Below are positions 8,012 through 17,900 of a DNA stretch of 22,926 nucleotides, in pieces (the stretch's first letter is position 1; the number at the start of each line of letters is the position of its first letter). Made by a program: the position numbers and the translations under genes. The stretch lies in NCBI GenBank assembly GCA_024232355.1, contig JAAEPW010000909.1, positions 1 through 22,926 of the forward strand. Reading direction: 5' to 3'. The notes under the pieces are model-generated. The model saw only the letters and a list, made by a program, of their open reading frames with translations. It had not been told where the DNA came from and did not search any database. This DNA is from Chloroflexota bacterium (GTDB lineage Bacteria > Chloroflexota > Anaerolineae > B4-G1).

Positions 8012-9118
8012 ATGTTCCTCAAAAGACTAAAGCGCGTAGCCGAAACAATAGGATTGGCATGCTTTGTGTTGCTAGCCGTGTACGGTTTGCTCTCAATAAT
8101 GAAAGGCGAACCAGCCTGGGCCGACTGGCGCAGCGACGGTAGCGCTCCCGTTCCCGCCCAGGCCCCGCAAACAGCCCCAATGCTCGCCAGCAGCAGTTGG
8201 GGCAGCGCCACCGTGCCCCTTGTGATGAACTACCAGGGTGAGTTGAAGGATGTAGAGGGCAACCCGCTCAGTGGTTATTACACGATGACATTCCGCATCT
8301 ACGATGACGTGATTGCTCCACTGTCAGTAACATTGTGGAGCGAGACACACGTGAGCGTCACAGTACGCGCCGGGAATTTTAGTGTATTGTTGGGGAACAA
8401 CAAGTCGATCTCGGAAACGTTGTTCAACGACCACGACCGCTTCATTGGCGTACAGGTCAGTGGCTACGACGAGATGGTGCCCCGGCAGCGCTTTGCCAGC
8501 GTGCCATACGCGGTGCATGCGAACCACGCGACGACGGCAACGGCGGCAATTGACGCCGATTTGTTGAATGGTGTGCCGGCGACGGTGTTAGCCCCTCCAG
8601 GATCAGTGATGGCTTATGCGGGTTCTGTGCCGCCTGAAGGTTGGTTGGTCTGTGATGGTTCCGATATTGACCGTGTGCAGTACCCCGCGCTCTTTGCCGC
8701 TATTACGACAACGCATGGCAATGGCAACGGCGCGACTACGTTTAATATACCCGATTATCGAGGGTATTTTTTGAGAGGGGTAGATGCGGGCACTGGGCGC
8801 GATCCAGATGCATTATCGCGCACGGCTATTATTACAGGCGCGAATATAGGAGATGTCGTGGGATCGGTGCAAGAGAATGCAACATCCAGACCAAATACAC
8901 CTTTTACTACAACTACTACTGGAAATCACAATCACCTTGCCCCAACTGCTAACTATAGTGGTTCAAGTTATGAAGTACCAAAGGACAAGTCTGGTTATGA
9001 TTATGGAGATGCTGCCCCTACATCATACTCAGGAAATCATTCACATGCAATCACGAGTGGTGGTGACAACGAGACCCGTCCAATCAACGCTTACGTGATT
9101 TGGATCATCAAGTATTAG
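8012..9118 (+). CDS. Exported fibre-like protein 1: conserved N-terminal half plus phage tail-collar domain
   Basis: A 368-residue exported protein. An N-terminal hydrophobic signal or anchor (about 13-32, ending around PAWAD) and a Pro/Ala linker lead to SSSWGSATVPLVMNYQG. The beta-domain shared with the next two genes follows (about 65-172: GNPLSGYYTMTFRIYDD, LWSETHVSVTV, LLGNN, MVPRQRFASVPYA). From about 194 the protein has a phage tail-collar domain (PPGSVMAYAG, PEGWLVCDGS, FNIPDYRGYFLRG). It ends in HxH motifs (GNHNH, GNHSH) and ETRPINAYVIWIIK, the usual terminus of such phage tail fibres. Family knowledge: these domains form trimeric receptor-binding fibre tips. AGGAGG at 7999-8004 fixes the start. 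The last 250 bases are more AT-rich than the rest, suggesting an exchanged C-terminal module. There are no other phage genes nearby. Confidence 0.85.
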   Translation: MFLKRLKRVAETIGLACFVLLAVYGLLSIMKGEPAWADWRSDGSAPVPAQAPQTAPMLASSSWGSATVPLVMNYQGELKDVEGNPLSGYYTMTFRIYDDVIAPLSVTLWSETHVSVTVRAGNFSVLLGNNKSISETLFNDHDRFIGVQVSGYDEMVPRQRFASVPYAVHANHATTATAAIDADLLNGVPATVLAPPGSVMAYAGSVPPEGWLVCDGSDIDRVQYPALFAAITTTHGNGNGATTFNIPDYRGYFLRGVDAGTGRDPDALSRTAIITGANIGDVVGSVQENATSRPNTPFTTTTTGNHNHLAPTANYSGSSYEVPKDKSGYDYGDAAPTSYSGNHSHAITSGGDNETRPINAYVIWIIKY

Positions 9119-9192
9119 AGATTCGGCATCAAGACGTTCTAGCCCTTATTCATAAACCAAAATCATTCCAGTTCATCCAAGGAGATGTAACA

Positions 9193-10191
9193 ATGGTTTT
9201 CAACAAGGTTAAAGCAATTGCCCAAGTCATAGGATTTGTAACAATCGGATTGCTGGCAGTATATGGCGCGTTGGGTGTATTTAACGGTGGCTATCCGGTT
9301 CAGGCCAGTGAGGCCTCCGCCCCTATTAAAGCACCACGGCAAGCACCTCAGAGCGCGCCGATGTTGGCTAGCAGCAGTTGGGGCAGCGCCACCGTGCCGC
9401 TGGTGATGAACTACCAGGGTAACCTGAAAGATACGGAAGGAAATCCGTTGAGCGGCTACTATACGATGACATTCCGCATCTATGACGACGTGATTGCCCC
9501 ACTGACAGACACACTGTGGAGCGAGACGCACGTGAGCGTAACGGTGCGCGGCGGGCATTTTAGCGTGTTGCTGGGGAATAATGAGTCGATCTCGGAAACG
9601 TTGTTCAACGACCCCGACCGTTTTGTGGGCGTGCAGGTTAGTGGCTATGATGAGATGGTGCCACGGCAGCGTTTCGCGAGTGTGCCGTATGGAATGCATG
9701 CAAATCACGCTACGACCGCAACCATTGCAATCGACGCAATAGATGCGGCAAATGCCGTCAATGCTGATACGTTGGACGGCTATCACGCCACGGTCTTTCC
9801 CCCAATAGGTTCCATTATTGCTTGGCACAAGTCATTTACCAATACTCCGTCGCTGCCCGCTGGATGGGTTGAATGTGATGGTACGGTCCTGAATGATCCA
9901 GACAGTCTTTACAACGGACAGATGATTCCAGACTTGAACAGTGACGTAGGTGGGGTTGGGGATGGGGGAAGATTTCTGAGAGGCAACGCAAACTCGGGTA
10001 TTTTCCAAATAGATGAACTCAAATCACATGATCATTTTATGGGTACTTCAGCTGGTACTGACCCAGGCCCTAGTAGCACTGTGAGAATGTATTACGTTCC
10101 TCCTCCGAGTGCCCTCAAAACTTCATTGACAGGCGGCACAGAGTCAAGACCAATCAATATGTCTGTTGTATGGATTATGAGGGTAAAATAG
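9193..10191 (+). CDS. Exported fibre-like protein 2: same N-terminal half, divergent tail-collar C-terminus
   Basis: A 332-residue paralogue of the previous protein. The start is the ATG at 9193 with AAGGAG at 9179-9184; an in-frame ATG at 9100 overlaps the previous gene and would add a non-signal leader. The N-terminus has a signal or anchor helix (about 9-29) and QASEA cleavage-like region, then the same SSSWGSATVPLVMNYQG and GNPLSGYYTMTFRIYDD domain, almost identical to genes 1 and 3. NADTLDGYHATVF (about 190-202) is a connector common in fibre proteins. The C-terminal domain from about 203 (GSIIAWHKS, PAGWVECDGT, GRFLRGNANSG, SHDHF, ESRPINMSVVWIM) is another tail-collar relative with little identity to that of gene 1. 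This is the pattern expected if adhesive tips are swapped on a fixed base. Confidence 0.82.
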   Translation: MVFNKVKAIAQVIGFVTIGLLAVYGALGVFNGGYPVQASEASAPIKAPRQAPQSAPMLASSSWGSATVPLVMNYQGNLKDTEGNPLSGYYTMTFRIYDDVIAPLTDTLWSETHVSVTVRGGHFSVLLGNNESISETLFNDPDRFVGVQVSGYDEMVPRQRFASVPYGMHANHATTATIAIDAIDAANAVNADTLDGYHATVFPPIGSIIAWHKSFTNTPSLPAGWVECDGTVLNDPDSLYNGQMIPDLNSDVGGVGDGGRFLRGNANSGIFQIDELKSHDHFMGTSAGTDPGPSSTVRMYYVPPPSALKTSLTGGTESRPINMSVVWIMRVK

Positions 10192-10216
10192 AAGCATCAA
10201 GCAAGGAGACGCAACA

Positions 10217-11431
10217 ATGATTTTCAACAAGGTCAAGGCAATCGCTCAAATTGTGGGGTTTGTGTGCATCGGTATGCTGGCCGTATATGGCGCGTTGGGC
10301 GTATTTAACGGTGGCTATCCAGTCCAGGCCAGCGAGGCCTCCGCCCCGATTGAAGCCCCACAGCAAGCACCTCAAGGCGCGCCGATGTTGGCAAGCAGCA
10401 GTTGGGGCAGCGCCACTGTGCCGATGGTGATGAACTACCAGGGCAACCTGAAAGATACGGAAGGTAACTCGTTGAGCGGCTACTACACAATGACATTCCG
10501 CATCTACGATGACGTGATTGCTTCGCTGACAGACACACTGTGGAGCGAGATACACGTGAGTGTCACAGTACGCGCCGGTCACTTTGGCGTATTGTTGGGG
10601 AACAACGAACCAATCTCGGAAACATTGTTCAACGACCCCGACCGCTTCATTGGCGTGCAGGTCAGTGGCTACGACGAGATGGTGCCACGCCAGCGCTTTG
10701 CCAGCGTGCCGTACGCGATGTATGCAATGTATGCGACGTATGCAATTACTGTGCCGGATGCAAGTATTACGTCGGACAAGATCGCAGACGGTGCGGTGAC
10801 GCAAGACGAGATTGCAGATGATGCAGTGACACAAGCCGAGATCGCGGATGGTGCGGTTACGACACCCAAGTTGGACACCAACCTGGGCGTGAGTGGAAAC
10901 TTTACCGTAGCTGGTAACATTGGCATTGGGATAACAAGCCCAACAGAAAGATTGGATGTGGATGGCTCTATTCAATATCAAGCTATCCGGCAAGTAAATT
11001 TGGTCACTTCAACATATAGTGTTAACGTCAAGCGATACCTCGTTGAGGCTACAAAGGATTATGTAAATCAGACAATCCCTCTAGATATGAATATAGTTAA
11101 CGGACTCTGCCAAGATGCAGATGGGTGTGATGTTACAGTAGGGATGCGAGATTATCATGCATCCCTACCAGGAATGGTAGCATCATTTGGGCCATATCGA
11201 TTATTCATGTCTCAAACAAGCACGTTTTGGAGAATAGCCAACACGCATACATATGGAGCAGATGGAGATGGAAACACGCAACATATTCTCACTAGTTCCG
11301 ATTGTTACTTCACTGATGGTGAATACACTGTTGGTCCTTCTACTGATTCTGTTGTACAACTCGGGTTGTTGAATTATGGAGGAACTGCTGGTGGTCCAGA
11401 TACGGTATGTGTTTTAATCATTGAAGATTGA
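10217..11431 (+). CDS. Exported fibre-like protein 3: same N-terminal half, fibre repeats and unknown head
   Basis: A 404-residue paralogue, 25 bp after gene 2, with AAGGAG at 10203-10208. Residues 1-172 match gene 2 closely in protein and DNA. The tail-collar domain is replaced by three 10-residue fibre repeats (DKIADGAVTQ, DEIADDAVTQ, AEIADGAVTT; about 187-216). A GNIGIGITSPTERLDVDGS stretch (about 234-252), typical of bacterial and phage fibre shafts, follows. The last 150 residues contain four Cys (two in LCQDADGCDV, then SDCYF and VCVLII), perhaps paired in disulphides, and are not recognised. This terminal module is coded by clearly AT-richer DNA from about 10970, as if acquired separately. 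I infer a trimeric extracellular fibre with a lectin-like or receptor-binding head; the head's fold is not identifiable by eye. Confidence 0.78.
   Translation: MIFNKVKAIAQIVGFVCIGMLAVYGALGVFNGGYPVQASEASAPIEAPQQAPQGAPMLASSSWGSATVPMVMNYQGNLKDTEGNSLSGYYTMTFRIYDDVIASLTDTLWSEIHVSVTVRAGHFGVLLGNNEPISETLFNDPDRFIGVQVSGYDEMVPRQRFASVPYAMYAMYATYAITVPDASITSDKIADGAVTQDEIADDAVTQAEIADGAVTTPKLDTNLGVSGNFTVAGNIGIGITSPTERLDVDGSIQYQAIRQVNLVTSTYSVNVKRYLVEATKDYVNQTIPLDMNIVNGLCQDADGCDVTVGMRDYHASLPGMVASFGPYRLFMSQTSTFWRIANTHTYGADGDGNTQHILTSSDCYFTDGEYTVGPSTDSVVQLGLLNYGGTAGGPDTVCVLIIED
10775..10864 (+). repeat. Three 30-bp tandem repeats coding fibre motif
   Basis: Units at 10775-10804, 10805-10834 and 10835-10864 each encode a 10-residue [DA]-[KE]-I-A-D-[GD]-A-V-T-x motif. 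They are degenerate at the DNA level. Such repeats usually form triple-stranded beta shafts in tail fibres. Confidence 0.75.
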
Positions 11432-11494
11432 AGAATCTGACGTCAGTTCACAGTTGATTCGTTCATCCAGGTCTATACATAAAGGAATAGTCCT

Positions 11495-14400
11495 ATGAAA
11501 AACAAACTCGTTCAAATTGCTCTGGCAATAATTGCCATCCTTGTATTAACTCTTGTGACCGCAGTCTGGGCCGCCGAGCACAAGTTCGAGGAATCCTTCG
11601 AAACCGCCGCCCCGCCAGCACTACCTTCGGGATGGGCGCAGGAAATCATCAGTGGGACAAAGGGAACCTGGGCTACAATCACGGCTACCATCCACCCCGC
11701 CGACCAGCCACCACACAGCGGGAGCAACATGGTCTATTTCAACGCCTGGAGCGCTGGCAGTGGGGAATCTGTGCGCCTATACCGCGCCGATAGTCTGGAC
11801 CTCAGCCAGGTCGACGATGCCCAACTCTCATTCTGGATGTACCACGACATTGCCTCTGCGAACGATGACCAACTGCAAGTACAAATCTCGACTGACGGTT
11901 CGATCTGGCATGACGTGAGCGCGTCCATCCCGCGCTACAATGGCTCCACCGGCTGGATGTCGCACACCGTGAGTTTCAAACCCTATATGGGGCCAGGCTA
12001 TGATACCGTCCGGGTTGGTCTCCTGGGAATCAGTGAGCACGGCAATGACATTCACCTCGACGATGTTCTATTTGAAAGCACCATCTGTCGCTTTGATATG
12101 TGTGACAGTACTGGTGAGATTAACATCACCGAGGCGGGACCTGGCGTGGTTGGCGAGTTCTCCATCGGCGTGGGCGCGTTCCCCACCGACACCATCAGCC
12201 TGGAACCGGCCATCTACCCGCCCTCGATGCTGGCGCGGCAGGATTACGTCAACGTCTACAACGAGGCGGATGGTCTGTTGACCGGGGGCATAAACTTTCG
12301 CTATGATACACTGACCATCGCGCCCACCGCCGAGACGATCACCGATGCCTTGAAGAACTATTCTGACTTTATCGGCGCTGCCGAGACCTTTGACAAATTC
12401 TGCTCCGACTATGACCGGGTCGACGCCCAGGGCTACTGTCCCGAGGATGACGACATCCGCAACGAGCTTGTCCGCGCCCGCGAACTGTTCGCCTTTCTCT
12501 CCCTGGCCGAACCTGCCGATATAATAATCCCCTTCGGCGGACAGGGTGACGTGCCGGTGCGCCAGCTTGGACGTGATGGTGTATTGGCTGCCACACGCGA
12601 GATCGCCAACGTCCACTTGATCTTTGGCAACGAGTTCCTGGTAGATGCGCTGGACTATCGCTTTAGCGCGGGCGCGCTGCCTTCTGCAAACTTGATCATT
12701 CAAACAGAGATTGATCAGCTCAACGCGGCGTTACAACAATTCACATTGAGTGTGGACGTGTTGGCGCACGCCTTTAACGCGGATTTCGGTGGACCAAGCG
12801 GTATCTACATCGGTGACTATTTCACCGAGGATGAATTTGACCTCTTTGGCATTGTCAGTGAGCGTATGGTGATGACGATGGACGAGATCGCCAATCGCTA
12901 TCGCCAGTTGGGAAATGACGAGATGGCAATGGCGATTTATGGCCAGGGGTCAACTGCCCAGTACGTCCAGGCATTGGCCCTGGCCAACAAGGCCTTGGAG
13001 CGCGATGCCGACTTTTTAAATCACGGCGGATGGGAAATGATGACCAATCTGGGGCGACTCCGCGCCATGTCTCGGGCTGTCCACGATGGCCTCAATCCCT
13101 TTGGATTCAGGGATGCGTATGTACCATTGCAATCCTACGAGGAACTTGCTGACCTGACCAGAAATCAACTCTTGCGAGACGCGAGCGAAGATGAAGCTGA
13201 AGCGCGTACTGCCCAACGCGACTTTGACCATAATGCTACAGCCTTGGATACAGAGCTGCAAAACCTGCGCCTGACCTATAACAACCAGTTGCTCGAACTG
13301 TGCGGTGAGACGGCGGACGACTTTTACACCTGCGATAGTGGGTTGATGAAGCAAAATTATTGGGCCATGTTGATGGCTCACCGGCGCATCGAGTTAGCCG
13401 CCCAGCGAGTGGCGCACATCCCATCACAAATCCAGATCGAGCAGGATCGGGCAGGCCAGGTTATTGAAATCTCTATCCAGCAGGGGGAAAAACTAGCGGC
13501 GATTTCGTATGCCATTGGGGTCCGCAATTCCTATCGCGAGACAACATCCATCGTGGATTCGACGACGGACGAGTGGCATGCCGGGGTTGAGGTGTCTGCT
13601 GGGTATCAAGTCGGCGTAAAAAGCGGCCCTTTTGCTTCTGTGACGGCATCCGCCGGTTACAGTCACTCCAGGTCCAAGACCACGTCCATCTCCAAAGTCT
13701 GGGACCCGGCCGCCAAGGAAATCGGCAAATTGAATGGACTGCGGGATGTACAACAGGCCGCGACCCAGGCAGAAATCACCGGCGCAAACAGTAACGCCAC
13801 CATCCGCAATCTGTTGCTTCAGCAAGCCGACTTGATGATAGAGCACGACCTGGCAATTGACGAGTTCAACCGCCTCTCGGACGAACACAATCATTTGGTG
13901 GAAAAATACCGCAACTTGCTCAACCTGCGGATCAAGGCCCAGGAGAACCTGATAGACAGCTATCTCAACAACCCCGCGTACCGCATCCTGCGCGATACCT
14001 GGACTGTCGAGGCCGCGCGCAGCCACGCGCTGGCGGCTCAATTCGCGTATCTCACAGACAAGGCACTAGAGTACGAGTACCTGACCCCGATCCCGTTTAT
14101 GGATGACATTTTTATGGCGCGCTCGGCGGACGATATCGACAATTTTTTAAATGAGCTGGAGATATGGAGATTCGCGATCTCGGACCCACTGGGTCTCTAT
14201 TCTTACAACATTTCGATCGCGCAGGACTTGTTGGGACTTTCCGATGAAAATCTTGATCCCAACAGCGAGTTGACGCCATCCGAACGGGCACAGTTGCGCT
14301 ACGAGTTATTCCAAGAGTATTTACAACAGCATACCATCACAGATACAGTTGAATTCCAATTTGTGACTTCGTTGGAGGACAATAATATCTTTAGCTCCAA

Positions 14401-14959
14401 TATTTGGAATAACCGGATTGCGGGCGTTGGGTTGCCTCCGGATGTGCCGGGCGCAGAAGGTGTTTCCATCAACATCCTGACGCGGCAACTTGGGGATGCC
14501 GGCACACCGTTAATCACGCTAAGGCACGCTGGAGGATACGCTACATATCGGACCCGGGGGGATGAGATCGTCAAATATGAACCCGGTAATGCCAGGTTGG
14601 TTGGGTATCAAATACCTGTTGACGTCGAGATCAATGGCAATGCCAGAACCGCCGCTATTGTGTGTGGTGTCAACGGGAATCAGCAAGGCACACCCAACTC
14701 GCAGTTATTCAACCTGAGCGTGGCGACTTCAGATTGGACCTTGACCATAGATTTAACGGATGCCTTTAACCAGGATCTGGACATTTCCTATATCGAAGAT
14801 ATCGAGATCATAATGGACACGATAGGCTATGCGTTGCCGGGCCGCCGAATGGCAGCGCAGATGGATGCACTAAAGTTGCGCGCTGAGCTTGACAATGTGC
14901 CGTTACAACAGCTTGTGGGCGAAGAGTTTGATGCGTTGCAACTGGAGGAAGGACGGTGA
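11495..14959 (+). CDS. Secreted TcA-like (Tc toxin A subunit C-terminal half-like) protein
   Basis: A 1154-residue protein with a signal peptide (1-27, ending AVWAA) and AAAGGA at 11481-11486. Residues about 30-195 form a jelly-roll adhesion-type domain (FEESFETAAPPALPSGW ... HLDDVLFES). A mostly helical region follows, with heptad-like helices at about 562-602 and 742-825 bracketing a Gly/Ala/Ser/Val-rich segment (693-729). Then come a VEAARSHALAAQFAYLTDKA helix (838-857) and a beta-rich end (954-1118) finishing ISYIEDIEIIMDTIGY. This order (coil, apolar tip, coil, AEQAY-like helix, beta-sandwich, terminal D-I-x-I strand) parallels the pore-forming and TcB-binding C-terminal half of TcA toxin subunits, though it is far shorter than the roughly 2500 residues of classical TcA. 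The 4-bp overlap with the TcB/TcC-like gene supports complex formation. The homology is inferred from architecture and needs a profile or structure search. Confidence 0.62.
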   Translation: MKNKLVQIALAIIAILVLTLVTAVWAAEHKFEESFETAAPPALPSGWAQEIISGTKGTWATITATIHPADQPPHSGSNMVYFNAWSAGSGESVRLYRADSLDLSQVDDAQLSFWMYHDIASANDDQLQVQISTDGSIWHDVSASIPRYNGSTGWMSHTVSFKPYMGPGYDTVRVGLLGISEHGNDIHLDDVLFESTICRFDMCDSTGEINITEAGPGVVGEFSIGVGAFPTDTISLEPAIYPPSMLARQDYVNVYNEADGLLTGGINFRYDTLTIAPTAETITDALKNYSDFIGAAETFDKFCSDYDRVDAQGYCPEDDDIRNELVRARELFAFLSLAEPADIIIPFGGQGDVPVRQLGRDGVLAATREIANVHLIFGNEFLVDALDYRFSAGALPSANLIIQTEIDQLNAALQQFTLSVDVLAHAFNADFGGPSGIYIGDYFTEDEFDLFGIVSERMVMTMDEIANRYRQLGNDEMAMAIYGQGSTAQYVQALALANKALERDADFLNHGGWEMMTNLGRLRAMSRAVHDGLNPFGFRDAYVPLQSYEELADLTRNQLLRDASEDEAEARTAQRDFDHNATALDTELQNLRLTYNNQLLELCGETADDFYTCDSGLMKQNYWAMLMAHRRIELAAQRVAHIPSQIQIEQDRAGQVIEISIQQGEKLAAISYAIGVRNSYRETTSIVDSTTDEWHAGVEVSAGYQVGVKSGPFASVTASAGYSHSRSKTTSISKVWDPAAKEIGKLNGLRDVQQAATQAEITGANSNATIRNLLLQQADLMIEHDLAIDEFNRLSDEHNHLVEKYRNLLNLRIKAQENLIDSYLNNPAYRILRDTWTVEAARSHALAAQFAYLTDKALEYEYLTPIPFMDDIFMARSADDIDNFLNELEIWRFAISDPLGLYSYNISIAQDLLGLSDENLDPNSELTPSERAQLRYELFQEYLQQHTITDTVEFQFVTSLEDNNIFSSNIWNNRIAGVGLPPDVPGAEGVSINILTRQLGDAGTPLITLRHAGGYATYRTRGDEIVKYEPGNARLVGYQIPVDVEINGNARTAAIVCGVNGNQQGTPNSQLFNLSVATSDWTLTIDLTDAFNQDLDISYIEDIEIIMDTIGYALPGRRMAAQMDALKLRAELDNVPLQQLVGEEFDALQLEEGR

Positions 14960-17900
14960 GTGTTTGCACCATCGCAAAACAGCTTTTCCTGGGCGCGAAG
15001 CAAAGCTTTGATGCCAGAGGGACAGCAGCAGGTAATATGGGCCAATTCGGCAACGGCTCTTTGGGCCGGCGCGTCCGCCTGCTGCTTGTCCTCCTGCCTC
15101 TTGCTTGCCTTTTTCTTTTCCCTGCCATTACTCTCGCCCAAGGTGGTGAGGACACCGACAAATCCGGCGTTTCCCCACAGGTCATCTCGCTTCCCTCCGG
15201 CCCCGGCTCTATCGAAGGCATCGGCGAATCCTTCGAGCCTGACTTGAGCACCGGCACTGCCAGTTACCCGTACAAATTCCAGGTTGCGCCGGGCGTCGCG
15301 GGCTTTGAGCCGCAGTTATCCCTCAGCTACAACGGAGGTAACGCCAACGGCCCGTGGGGGTTGGGATGGAAGTTGAGTGTTCCTTCTATCCAGCGTCAGA
15401 CCGATGAAGGCTTGCCGAGTTATGACGACGGTGCAGATCGTTTTATCTACTCTAGCGGCGAGAAATTGGTTCCATTGTCCGATGGCGACTATCGCTTTGA
15501 GAACGAGGGTGAGTTTATGCGCTTTCGGCGCTTGTCCGGCGGCGGCTGGGAAGCACATGCCCCTGACGGCACGCACTACATCTTTGGTGAAACACCCAAT
15601 GCGCGTGTGACCAACACATACGGAATTTTCCGCTGGCAACTTGAGCGTCAGACAGACACCCACGGTAACGAAATTCACTATCTCTACGAACACGATGGGG
15701 GCTATGCCTATCTCAGTGAGGTGCGCTACAACTTTGGCAGCGATGGGCGCTACAACGCCGTCGTCTTTCGCTACGAGCCGCGAAACGATGTCTTTACCGA
15801 TCGCAGCAGCCGCGCACCGGTCTCTACCGCCTGGCGCTGCACCGGCGTCGAGGTATGGGCGCTGGGGCAGTTTGTGCGTGCCTATCGCTTTGGCTACGTG
15901 GTCGAACGCTCCACGGGCACGCACGCGCTGTTAGAGACCATCACGCAGGTTGGCGCGGACGGCATCCAGGAACTCCCACCGTTCACTTTTACCTACACCC
16001 AATTTGATCCGGCGGCCCACGCGGTGGTCTCGATGCAAAATCCGCCCCCCTTGAGCCTCTTTAATCCCGATGCCGACCTGGTGGACATCAATTATGATGG
16101 GCTGCCGGACGTCGTTTACACACCGGCGGACGGGCACCGGTTTTACATCAACCGGGGGGATGGACGCTGGCAAGCCACGCCCGAATACCCGGCCCAGTCG
16201 CCCGCCGACCGTCTCTTTAGCCCCAGTACGATGATGGCCGATATGGACGGCAATGGTCAGGCCGACCTGTTGGTCAAGGCCGGGAGCGGAAGCGGCGCGC
16301 CGTTTTACGTCTATGCTGGGCAGCCGGGGTGTGCGTGGGAGCAAGGCGACCGGATTGACTACAACCTCAGCCCCAATTTCGGGCTGGATGATCCCAACGT
16401 GCGCATGTTTGATGCCAACAACGACAAACGCGTGGACATCATGCTGACAACCGAGAGCCAGTATTATGTCTGGTTCGCTCACGAGGACAATACGTGGAGC
16501 ACCACGGCGGACATTGCGGTACCCGCGTTGGCAGTAGGCACGCCGTTGGTCTTTGGCAATCCCCGCACAAAATTGGGCGATATGACGGGCGATGGGTTGC
16601 AGGATATGGTCTTTGTGCGCGATGGCCTGATCGTCTATTACCCGTACAGCGGGAACGGCGATTACGGTGACGGCATTATGATGCGGGATGGCCCCCTGGG
16701 CATCGGCGAGTGGGATACGCAAATCCAGCTTGGCGACCTCAACAATGATGGTCTCGATGATCTGGTGTTGGTGGGTAATAACTCGGTACAGACTTGGCTC
16801 AACCGCGGTGATGACAGCTTTGCCCCGGTCACCGTCATTACCGGCACGCCCCACTACGGGCAAACAGATACATCCATCCGTCTGGCCGATATTGACGCTG
16901 ATGGCGCGAGTGAACTGCTCTACAGCCGTTACCCCGCGCCCGCCGACGAAATCATGCAGTACGTGGATTTTTATATTGGCACGCAGCCTCTCTTGCTGGA
17001 AAGCATAGACAATGGCTTGGGGCGTACGATCAACGTCGAGTACCAACCATCTACTACGTTTTACGTGGCGGATTGGGATGCCGGTATGCCCTGGATGACC
17101 ACGCTTCCTTTCCCGGTTCACGTCGTCAGCCGCGTGACCGTCCACGATGCCAACAGTGGTGATGATTATGTGATTGACTATGCCTATCACGATGGCTACT
17201 ATGATGGTGAGCAAAAAGAGTTCCGGGGCTTTGGCCGCGTGGAAAAGATCGAGCATGGCGATGAAACGGCCGATACAACCATCACCAGCTATGTCTACGA
17301 CACCGGTGTGATGAACGAGAGCCGTAAAGGGTTGGTGCTAGAGATGGCGGTGCTGGGTGAAGGCGGACAGTGCGATGCGCCACTCCAAGAGTGTTACCGT
17401 CGTGAGGTCAACCAACTGTCCACCCGTGTGCTCTACAATGGTGGTGAGGATCTACGAATCTCTTACTCTTTCATCACCCAGACCGATACCTATGTCCACG
17501 AGAACCTGGTCACGCCGGTGCAACTGCGCAAAACCTTTGACCAGGATGATTACGGCAACGTCACGCGCGAGTTCAATTACGGCCAGGTGTGCAATGGCGA
17601 CGTGACCTGCGGCGACGACGAAATCCTCAAATACGTCCAGTATGCCCAGAACTTGGACGCCTGGATTCTCAGCAAACCGTCATTGGAGTGGCAGACCGAC
17701 GCCGGGGGAAACTTTGTCAGCGAGGCACGCTTTTACTATGACGGTCCCGACTATATCGGCCTGTCCCTGGGCTATGTGTTGCGCGGCGACCTCTCTCGCA
17801 AAGAGGAGAGCCTGGGAGCGTTGGGCGATAATCGCTTTATCCCTACCCAGCGGCAGGCGTTCGATGCCTATGGCAACGTCGTGGGTATAATGGACGCCAA

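Noticed and set aside
9100..9192. Earlier ATG for fibre protein 2
   Set aside because: It overlaps the end of fibre gene 1 and puts a non-signal leader before a proper signal sequence; the ATG at 9193 has AAGGAG and matches the start of fibre gene 3.
10775..10864. CRISPR-like or minisatellite array
   Set aside because: Only three degenerate 30-bp units without spacers; they are in-frame fibre repeats.
10175..10993. 272-residue minus-strand frame (and the similar one at 9163-9828)
   Set aside because: Both are antisense shadows of the paralogous fibre genes; they resemble each other only because the sense genes do.
8012..11431. Prophage or phage tail module
   Set aside because: Tail-collar domains occur, but each protein has a Sec signal and a bacterial secreted N-terminal domain, and no capsid, portal, terminase, tape-measure or integrase gene is present.
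8012..11431. Diversity-generating retroelement target genes
   Set aside because: Variable C-termini suggested it, but there is no reverse transcriptase or template repeat in the window, and the tips differ as whole domains rather than at scattered adenines.
15931..17256. 441-residue open frame on the minus strand
   Set aside because: Antisense shadow of the SpvB/FG-GAP part of the RHS gene, caused by GC-rich codon bias; His/Val/Ile-rich with no domain signal.
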